A DNA stretch of 10,504 nt from positions 1-10,504 of the forward strand of contig JAQGOT010000708.1 of the NCBI GenBank assembly GCA_028293465.1, given 5' to 3'. Below, in pieces: positions 1-4,835 of the stretch; position 1 is the stretch's first letter, and every line of letters starts with the position of its first letter. The notes beneath the pieces were generated by a model that saw nothing but the letters and a program-made list of their open reading frames with translations, had not been told where the DNA came from and made no database searches. The stretch comes from Pedosphaera sp. (GTDB taxonomy: Bacteria > Verrucomicrobiota > Verrucomicrobiia > Limisphaerales > Pedosphaeraceae). The translations under genes were made by a program, and so were the position numbers.

Positions 1-1016
1 AACTCGGCAATTTCTTCGCGGAGTCGCTTTACCTCCGGATGTTCATTTTTTTTACCCTGGCTCTTGAAGGTGGCCAATTGGGCGTTGGCTTCCTGCAATC
101 GCTTTTGAACGGGTTCGGCTTGCGCCAGTTGTTCCTTCGTCCCCAGCAGATCCAGTTGGCCGCGGGCGATGTCAATTTTCACGCGGAGCTCAACCCACTC
201 TTTTTCAAAAGCCGGATTTTCGATGGCGGGATCCGTGACGCCGGACTGGTTGCGGAACGAAGCCAATTTCTGGTTCAACTCGACCTGCTGGCGTTCGAGG
301 CTGGCGAGTTGCTTCGTGAAGTTGGTGAACATGAGACTCGGATTCTCCTGCTCGGCCGCTTTGCTCCGGGTCACGACCGCGGAGGTGTAGAGGTTGGCGA
401 GCGCAACCAAGGCTGCTTTATCCTTGCTGGCGATCGTGACGGCGAGAACTTCGGAGTTTTGCTCCGGACGAACGCTCAAATTCGCGAGCAGTTGCCGCGC
501 GGAGATGGGCGGGCTGGCTTGGGAAGCGACATCGCCCAGCAAATCGGGAGAGGTTAGAAAACTGATCAGGGCCTGGGTGGAAACCGGCGGCGGCTTGAAG
601 GAGACGCCTTCCGCTTCGCCCGGGACAAAGCGGCTGGACAAATCGCGCAAGGTCAAAGGTATGTGGATGGAATAATTCGCCTGCCAAAAGCCGGCCGCGC
701 CGCTGAGCAGTCCCAGCAGGCAGGCGGAGAAGGCCAACCAATGCCAGCGTTGGCGCAGGGCCTTGGGCAACCGCCATAGGTCGAAGGGCAAGTTGGGTTT
801 TTCTTCGAGCTGCGGTGATGGGGGCTGAGAAAACTGCGGTTGAGGTGTAGGGCGCGTCAGGGCGTTGGGAGGCCGGCGGACGGTTTCGATGACGGTGGGT
901 TCGGCGAGCCGCGTCTCGCGAGCGGGGGGAGCGCCGCCGGGCGTGGCGTTGGCGCCCTGCGATTGGGCGCGTTTCCGGCGGAGTTCGCTGATGCTAAACT
1001 CTCCGTCGTCGCTCAT
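1..1016 (-). CDS. Wzz/GumC-like polysaccharide chain-length determinant (partial, 3' end missing)
   Basis: The reading frame is open from an ATG at 1016 to the left edge (338 codons, no stop), so only the N-terminal part is present. Residues 1-90 are hydrophilic, basic and Pro-rich (cytoplasmic). One membrane segment lies at about 92-111. A periplasmic part follows with a Wzz-like beta region (about 115-215) and a long Gln/Leu/Glu-rich coiled coil (about 225-338) ending in HPEVKRLREEI, a pattern common in GumC/Wzc coiled coils. Family knowledge: such inner-membrane proteins set the length of exported polysaccharide and often end in a second membrane helix, with or without a tyrosine kinase domain. 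That end lies outside the window. The ATG overlaps the stop of the upstream ATPase gene (ATGA, 1013-1016) and has no clear ribosome binding site, which suggests translational coupling. The 90-residue N-terminal tail before the first helix is longer than in classical Wzz. An eight-A run at 46-53 keeps frame. Function is well supported at family level only. Confidence 0.82.
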   Translation of the reverse strand, partial: MSDDGEFSISELRRKRAQSQGANATPGGAPPARETRLAEPTVIETVRRPPNALTRPTPQPQFSQPPSPQLEEKPNLPFDLWRLPKALRQRWHWLAFSACLLGLLSGAAGFWQANYSIHIPLTLRDLSSRFVPGEAEGVSFKPPPVSTQALISFLTSPDLLGDVASQASPPISARQLLANLSVRPEQNSEVLAVTIASKDKAALVALANLYTSAVVTRSKAAEQENPSLMFTNFTKQLASLERQQVELNQKLASFRNQSGVTDPAIENPAFEKEWVELRVKIDIARGQLDLLGTKEQLAQAEPVQKRLQEANAQLATFKSQGKKNEHPEVKRLREEIAE

Positions 1017-1846
1017 GAGGCAGGCAGATTCTGATGATGTTGGAGATCGCGAACCACGGCATCCACCGCCTCGAACGATACCTGGGGAAATCCTTTCAAC
1101 CAGGCATGCTCCAAGGCTAGCTTGGCGATGCTGTTCAGCTCACTCGGAGTGCCGAGAGAAGCCTGAAAGGCGCGTTCGACGGCGTCGCCGGGAAACAGTT
1201 CGCCGGTGAGGTGGCCGGCGACTTTGAGGCGGTGCCGGAGGTAATTGGCGGCGTCCTCAAGGCTGAGAGAGTTGAGATGGAAGCGGAGGCTGATGCGTTG
1301 ATTGATGGCTGGCAAACCCGCAATCAGGCCTCGCAACTCAGGTTGGCCGACCAAAATGATGGTCAGGTAATTTTTGCCGCCGATATTCAAATTGGTCAGC
1401 AGTTTTAACTCATTGAGAGTTTGCGGAGACATTTCCTGAGCTTCGTCGAAGATCAGCACCAGGTGGCGATGCTCGGCGTGGATCCGTTCCATGGCCAGAC
1501 GTAGACGTTCGTAACGGGCGTGCTTGGTCTGGCGCGCGTCCTCTGGATTGCCTTCGAGCTGCTGCAGCACGCCGCCGAGCAGGTCGTTGAAGCTGAAGGC
1601 GGAGTTCTCCTGGGTCACGACCCGGAACTTGCGCGACTCAAGGCGTTCAGTGAAAACCGCGCGGGTGAGCGTCTTGCCGCAGCCGATTTCGCCGGTCAAC
1701 ATGCCGAGGAGCATGGTTTGCTCTTCCACGAGGAAGGTAAGGCGATCCAAGGCTTCATCGTGGTCACGACTCTGGAAAAAGAAACGCGTGTCCCAAGTGG
1801 TCTCGAATGGGCGCTCGCGCAGGTTCCAGTATGGCAGCAAATCCAT
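1013..1846 (-). CDS. ExeA/GspA-like AAA ATPase of an exopolysaccharide locus
   Basis: This is a soluble P-loop ATPase of 277 residues. Numbered from the ATG at 1846, Walker A is GEIGCGKT (about 52-59), Walker B is LVLIFDEAQEM with Asp134-Glu135, a sensor-1-like strand is ILVGQPEL (about 165-172), and an arginine-rich segment NQRISLRFHL (about 182-191) could hold the arginine finger. The N-terminus (YWNLRERPFE, then RFFFQSRDHDEAL) matches the start of ExeA/GspA proteins and of the ATPases found beside exosortase/PEP-CTERM exopolysaccharide genes. The C-terminal third is the winged-helix-like lid typical of AAA_22 proteins. A GTG sits one codon upstream at 1849. I chose the ATG because an AAGG lies 7 nt before it. 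The gene overlaps the Wzz-like gene by 4 nt, so the two form an operon. By analogy it could energise or regulate assembly of the polysaccharide export complex. The exact role is inferred. No peptidoglycan-binding domain is present, unlike in ExeA itself. Confidence 0.88.
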   Translation of the reverse strand: MDLLPYWNLRERPFETTWDTRFFFQSRDHDEALDRLTFLVEEQTMLLGMLTGEIGCGKTLTRAVFTERLESRKFRVVTQENSAFSFNDLLGGVLQQLEGNPEDARQTKHARYERLRLAMERIHAEHRHLVLIFDEAQEMSPQTLNELKLLTNLNIGGKNYLTIILVGQPELRGLIAGLPAINQRISLRFHLNSLSLEDAANYLRHRLKVAGHLTGELFPGDAVERAFQASLGTPSELNSIAKLALEHAWLKGFPQVSFEAVDAVVRDLQHHQNLPAS

Positions 1847-2038
1847 CACTTTACCTTAGTTATCGCTGGGATTCATTGCACGCATATTCTCGCTGCCGAG
1901 GGGGCCGTAGTTATCGGTTCGGGGCTCCGTAAAAGTCCCAAGTGGGTTGGGGAGGCGACCGGCGGAGGAAATGAAGAGGCGAGGGGTGTGACGGGACATT
2001 ATTTGATTAAATGAGCGCGAAGTAGTTAATCGTTAGCG

Positions 2039-2800
2039 TTAACGTGTAAAGCTTGCGACTGCTTTGATGAATTCTTCGGGGGCTTCGGCGTGGAGCCAGT
2101 GGCCGACGTTCGGGATCGTGCTGAATTGGGCTTGGGGGAAGAGTTTCCTGACGAGGTCGTGATCGGTGGGTTGGAGGTAATCGGACTGGCCACCGTTTAG
2201 GAAGAGGGCTGGTCCTTCAAACTGCTGGTCACTCTCAATCGCTTGGATCAGTTGGGGGTAGTGCTGGTCGATGGCGGCGAGATTCATTTTCCATTCGAAT
2301 TTGCCTTGCTCGTTGCGCGTGACGTTCTTTAGCAGGAATTGGCGGACGGCTGGTTCCGGAATGGCGGGGGCCAAGGCGGTGTCGAGTTCATTTCGATTTT
2401 GGAAAGCGGCGAGATCTAGGGCCTTCAAGGCAGCGAGGATGGACAGGTGCCAAGGTGGATAAGCCTTGGGGGACATGTCGGCCACGATGAGTTTTTCAAC
2501 CAGGTCCGGGTAGCGCAGGGCGAAGCGCATCGCCACCTTACCGCCCATGGAATGGCCGAGCAGATGGGCGCGGCGCAAATCGTGCGTTTGCATGAATTCG
2601 GCAACGTCCGCGGCCATGACTTCATAATTGAGAAGTTCGCTATGGGGCGAGCGGCCGTGGTTGCGCAAGTCTAGGGCGAACACCTGGCAGGTTTCGCCCA
2701 GGCGGCGGCTGACGGTGTTCCAATTATCCAGGGAGCCGAAGAGTCCGTGCAGGATCAGGAGCGGAAAGCCGGTGCCGTAGGTTTGGAAATTGAGTTGCAT
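2039..2800 (-). CDS. alpha/beta hydrolase, YbfF/ABHD11-like esterase
   Basis: This is a 253-residue cytosolic alpha/beta-hydrolase-fold protein with no signal peptide. The oxyanion motif LLILHG is at 14-19. The segment LDLRNHGRSPHS (about 43-54) is characteristic of the YbfF/ABHD11 esterase group. The nucleophile elbow GHSMGG places the catalytic Ser at 84. Asp207 (GGQSDYL) is the likely acid and His234 (NVGHWLHAEAPEEF) the catalytic base, so the triad is complete. Family members hydrolyse short-chain acyl esters or acyl-CoA-type substrates; the natural substrate cannot be told from sequence. Length is normal for the family. The start is an ATG with only a weak purine stretch (GCGAG) before it. 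The gene is on the same strand as the ATPase downstream but separated by about 190 bp that holds no gene, so it is probably a separate transcription unit. It has no obvious link to the polysaccharide or kai genes. Confidence 0.9.
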   Translation of the reverse strand: MQLNFQTYGTGFPLLILHGLFGSLDNWNTVSRRLGETCQVFALDLRNHGRSPHSELLNYEVMAADVAEFMQTHDLRRAHLLGHSMGGKVAMRFALRYPDLVEKLIVADMSPKAYPPWHLSILAALKALDLAAFQNRNELDTALAPAIPEPAVRQFLLKNVTRNEQGKFEWKMNLAAIDQHYPQLIQAIESDQQFEGPALFLNGGQSDYLQPTDHDLVRKLFPQAQFSTIPNVGHWLHAEAPEEFIKAVASFTR

Positions 2801-2978
2801 GCTCGCAGTTCAGGTCGGCCGGACTGGCGTGGGCGCCGGGTAGCCGGATGACTTAATCTGCAAGGGGCGGCGAAGGGGTTCAACAGAAATAACCGACGCG
2901 AAGGGAGCGGCGCGGACTGCGTTCGCGCATAAACCCCCCTTGCCGGGATGGTTGACGCGGTGGGAGGTAGACGGTCGT

Positions 2979-3079
2979 TTGTAACGCTTTGACGGGGAAT
3001 GTAACGGCGTTGTAACGGCAATGTAACGCTTCGCATGGCGGGCAAGTGGTTGGGGGCGAACATTGTAACGCTTGTAACG
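2979..3079. repeat. array of six TGTAACG words, partly 11-bp tandem
   Basis: TGTAACG occurs at 2980, 3000, 3011, 3022, 3064 and 3073, all in the same orientation, always preceded by A or T and followed by C or G. The copies at 3000, 3011 and 3022 form consecutive 11-bp units (A/T-TGTAACG plus 3 variable bases). The other spacings are 20, 42 and 9 bp, near multiples of one DNA turn. The array is 180-280 bp upstream of the hydrolase start, reading CGTTACA on that gene's strand. It may be a degenerate minisatellite or a set of phased protein-binding sites. Neither function is shown by the sequence. Confidence 0.7.
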
Positions 3080-3085
3080 GCTGTA

Positions 3086-3122
3086 CACCCCCAAGGGGGT
3101 GGTTGATCCCGCACGCGCGGGA
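3086..3122. repeat. two adjacent GC-rich inverted repeats
   Basis: The first is CACCCCC (3086-3092), two A, then GGGGGTG (3095-3101). The second is TCCCGC (3107-3112), four bases, then GCGGGA (3117-3122). The second could form a hairpin in RNA. The first has a loop too short for a stable hairpin without opening pairs and fits better as a dyad in DNA. Neither is followed by a T-run on either strand, so intrinsic termination is not supported. Confidence 0.5.
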
Positions 3123-3130
3123 CGTTGGTT

Positions 3131-3510
3131 GTTGAGAGTGGATGGTTGATAGCCGGAGTTTTCAGTTTTCAGTGGCCGGCGGAGCAGGGCTTGGAGACGG
3201 CGGTTGGCGGGTGGGCGGTTCGCGAAAAAGCGCCGTCGCCGCTACCGCTCTGCCGGCGCACTCCATGGGGCGGCGGGTGGGCTTGGTGCTTGCGCTCGGG
3301 GAGTGTGGGTGAATGAGGGTTGAGAGTTGAGGGGGCGGACGCGGCGTGGGGCACGCTGTGAACCGTTGCGGGTTGAGAGTTGATGGAGGGGGAGGAGGAG
3401 CGGTTTTAGGGGTTTTCTGTTTTCTCGCAGACCTTGCAAAATTTGCAAACCGTGAGGGACAAACGAACCGGTTTTGTGCGAGACTGGCGATTGCGGATTG
3501 CGGATTTGGG
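3131..3510. repeat. cluster of short degenerate tandem heptamer repeats
   Basis: Several unrelated words repeat with a 7-bp period: GTTTTCA twice (3158-3171), TGAATGA/GGGTTGA/GAGTTGA (3310-3330), GGGTTGA/GAGTTGA (3370-3383), GTTTTCT twice (3412-3425), and GACTGGC/GATTGCG/GATTGCG/GATTTGG (3482-3509). A weaker set begins at 3131 (GTTGAGA, GTGGATG, GTTGATA). A further pair, CCAATTC/CCAATGA, lies at 3606-3619. The word changes from cluster to cluster but the period stays 7. Heptanucleotide tandem repeats are known from cyanobacterial intergenic DNA; here I only see the pattern and cannot assign a role. Confidence 0.65.
3434..3448. repeat. 15-bp palindrome TTGCAAA-A-TTTGCAA
   Basis: There are two perfect 7-bp arms around one central base. 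The symmetry and size fit a dimeric regulator site, but no gene starts close by (nearest is the hydrolase start more than 600 bp away), so it may be an orphan site or chance. Confidence 0.4.
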
Positions 3511-3844
3511 GGCGGCACCATGGATGGGTGCGGGGTTCTTTGCCATCGTAGGAGTTTCGAATGACGACGTTCAAACGCCGAGGGGAGGGATGCGTACTGA
3601 ACTGACCAATTCCCAATGACCGGCTGGAGTCCCAGCGTTTTCGCATGGGATCGGCTGGACGCAAATGAAGGATGGGAAGAATGGGAATAATGCGACGTAT
3701 GGCGGAGCGTCGAGGGGCAGCTTTGGGCGAATCCAGGGTGCTTGCGCACGGAAATGGTGTCGAATCCAGGCAAATCCAAGTAAATCCAACCTCCGTCGCG
3801 GATGACGGGGAGGAGTTAGAGTATCGTGACCTGATACGGTTTCC

Positions 3845-3910
3845 AGAGTTATTCAACCGACGGCGAGGAGAGCCCGGGGAAGCTCCCCGCAGCCGCCGGT
3901 GAATAACTCT
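3845..3910. repeat. 66-nt nested inverted repeat (REP/MITE-like or structured RNA)
   Basis: The outer arms are AGAGTTATTCA (3845-3855) with CCGACGGC (3857-3864), pairing with GCCGCCGG (3892-3899) and TGAATAACTCT (3900-3910). This gives 19 pairs broken by one bulged base at 3856 and one mismatch. The apical part holds a second stem, CGGGGA (3875-3880) with TCCCCG (3884-3889), around a 3-nt loop. As minus-strand RNA the one mismatch becomes a G-U pair, while as plus-strand RNA it is A-C. The minus strand is thus the better folding strand and is also the sense strand of the lipoprotein gene ending about 145 bp before. It could be a 3'-end stabilising hairpin, a dispersed palindromic repeat or a small mobile repeat. 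There is no T-run for classical termination. Confidence 0.65.
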
Positions 3911-3926
3911 GCCGCGACAAAAGATT

Positions 3927-3956
3927 TGCGGCCAGGTAAGGTAAAGGCTGGCCGCA
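3927..3956. repeat. inverted repeat with 8-bp arms
   Basis: TGCGGCCA (3927-3934) pairs perfectly with TGGCCGCA (3949-3956) across 14 nt. It lies 16 bp from the 66-nt nested repeat and about 100 bp after the end of the lipoprotein gene, so the two hairpins may be part of the same 3' region or repeat element. Neither strand shows a T-run directly after the stem. Confidence 0.45.
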
Positions 3957-4056
3957 TCGCTCTGAGGGGATCACGGTCATCGTTACCTCGTCTCCTACGA
4001 TAATGGAGTCGCGCCTGGTTGGTGGTGAGGATGAGAAACTCGGACCTGATTGAGCG

Positions 4057-4446
4057 TCAAGTCGTCAGGGTGGCGCCGATGTTGGCGAGGATGCGGTGCT
4101 CCCAATTGCGCATGACCAGGACGGGGGGGCCCGTTTGACGGCTCACCACTTCCACCTCGGTTTGCGAGGGGTTGAGGCCATGGACCCAGATGCCGACGTT
4201 TTCACCGAAGGTCTCGGGCCGGATGCCGCGTCGGGCGGAAATGAAGCCGGTTTGCTTGTTGGCGTTCAGGATATATAAGTCGCCCGTTTGGGCGGCGGCC
4301 ACGGCGGCGCTCCAGACACGGTCGTAATTTGCGTCATAAACCTCGCGGGTACCCTGGCCTTGCATGTGAGCCACCTTTTTTGGGGTGGAACAGCCGGCAA
4401 CCAGGAGGAGCAAGACTGCGGCGGAAAGCAAGCGTATCGTTTTCAT
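4057..4446 (-). CDS. small putative lipoprotein of unknown function
   Basis: The product has 129 residues. It starts with a Lys/Arg n-region and a hydrophobic stretch (about 6-16), followed by the lipobox LVAGC with the lipidated Cys at 19. It is therefore probably a membrane-anchored lipoprotein facing the periplasm. Of the mature part, the segment YDANYDRVWSAAVAA (about 38-52), then a strand ending in GFISA, resembles the helix-grip pattern seen in BamC-like and DUF3568/DUF4410-type lipoproteins, but I cannot assign a family. No catalytic motif is visible. The gene is divergent from the kai operon and shares its upstream region. A candidate promoter lies at 4498-4525. The start is the only ATG that gives a proper signal peptide; its ribosome binding site is weak. 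Whether it is functionally tied to the kai genes is unknown. Confidence 0.82.
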   Translation of the reverse strand: MKTIRLLSAAVLLLLVAGCSTPKKVAHMQGQGTREVYDANYDRVWSAAVAAAQTGDLYILNANKQTGFISARRGIRPETFGENVGIWVHGLNPSQTEVEVVSRQTGPPVLVMRNWEHRILANIGATLTT

Positions 4447-4497
4447 GGGCTGATGATCGTTTTTCTTGGTCAGTGGTCAGGCAGATTCAATGCAAGG

Positions 4498-4525
4498 AGA
4501 ATAAAACACCGGGGTGTTTTTCCAA
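4498..4525 (-). promoter_or_regulatory. candidate sigma-70-like promoter of the lipoprotein gene
   Basis: Read on the minus strand, TTGGAA (plus 4520-4525) and TATTCT (plus 4498-4503) are separated by 16 bp. Each matches four of six consensus bases. Transcription would begin near 4490, leaving a leader of about 45 nt. A perfect 8-bp-arm palindrome fills the spacer, a position typical of repressor operators. The match is only moderate and was found by eye. Confidence 0.33.
4503..4520. promoter_or_regulatory. 18-bp palindrome AAAACACC-GG-GGTGTTTT
   Basis: There are two perfect 8-bp arms around GG, placed between the -35-like and -10-like hexamers of the divergent lipoprotein promoter. The symmetry suggests a site for a dimeric regulator. 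A two-base loop makes an RNA hairpin less likely. Confidence 0.4.
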
Positions 4526-4611
4526 TGGGGTATTTACCTCGTGGAGCGCAGTTGGATTTCGGGAACCTTGGCATGGGGTGAATACCCCATATCGGTCGGG
4601 GTGCGTAATCC
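4511..4611. promoter_or_regulatory. cluster of four GGGGT words in the lipoprotein/kaiC divergent region
   Basis: Related words occur at 4511 (GGGGTGTTTTTCC), 4527 (GGGGTATTTACC), 4575 (GGGGTGAATACCCC) and 4598 (GGGGTGCGTAATCC). The third is part of a dyad, ATGGGGT (4573-4579) with ACCCCAT (4584-4590). The 10-mer ATGGGGTATT at 4525-4534 recurs inverted as AATACCCCAT at 4581-4590. All lie between the two divergent genes, 190 bp or more before kaiC. They may be operator half-sites for one regulator of both genes. The regulator is not in the window. Confidence 0.42.
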
Positions 4612-4764
4612 CTACCTAAAGGGGCTGTTTTTGAATACGTTGTGAACGCAAAAAAGCCGTCCGCTGTCTTACACTGTTAGGGCGCTTCAAGCTGCTCATT
4701 TTTCCGGCTTGCGCCGGCATTCTTGGGAGCCGACCTCTTTTCAAACGAGCCCGAACAAAGTGGG

Positions 4765-4793
4765 TTGTGGGGACCATGGACTGCAATTAGAAA
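4765..4793 (+). promoter_or_regulatory. weak candidate promoter of the kai operon
   Basis: TTGTGG (4765-4770) and TAGAAA (4788-4793) are 17 bp apart. The match to consensus is 3/6 and 4/6. If used, transcription would start close to 4800, leaving a leader of about 35 nt before the ATG at 4836. The rest of the region between 4612 and 4764 shows no better pair; it holds only a small CCGGC-TTGC-GCCGG hairpin near 4700. Confidence 0.18.
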
Positions 4794-4835
4794 TAAACCG
4801 TGAAGAGACGCACAAATCCTGACCAAAGACCACAC

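Larger units (their letters stand above)
2801..4056. other. 1.25-kb intergenic region without convincing genes
   Basis: No reading frame here shows a recognisable domain. The longest ones on the minus strand overlap each other in different frames and give Ser/Arg/Pro-rich low-complexity products. The stretch is filled instead with small repeats and hairpins (listed separately): TGTAACG words, two GC-rich inverted repeats, tandem heptamers, a 15-bp palindrome and a 66-nt nested inverted repeat. It lies between the 3' end of the lipoprotein gene and the 5' end of the hydrolase gene, both on the minus strand, so it should contain the hydrolase promoter and the end of the lipoprotein transcript. 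I could not pick either with confidence. Confidence 0.7.

Noticed and set aside
39..675. Open frames on the plus strand inside the Wzz-like gene
   Set aside because: They are antisense to a well-supported Wzz-like protein with a membrane helix and family-typical coiled coil.
1520..2014. 164-codon plus-strand open frame
   Set aside because: It mostly lies antisense to the ATPase and shows no domain of its own.
3162..3856. Two long overlapping minus-strand open frames of about 205 codons
   Set aside because: They overlap each other in different frames, run through the heptamer repeats, and give Ser/Pro/Arg-rich products without any recognisable domain.
4288..4619. Plus-strand open frames of 96-97 codons over the lipoprotein start and intergenic region
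   Set aside because: They are antisense to the lipoprotein signal peptide and have no domain or ribosome binding site.
4698..4720. Small hairpin CCGGC-TTGC-GCCGG with T-run
   Set aside because: The T-run precedes the stem on the plus strand and gives A's after it on the minus strand, so it is not an intrinsic terminator.
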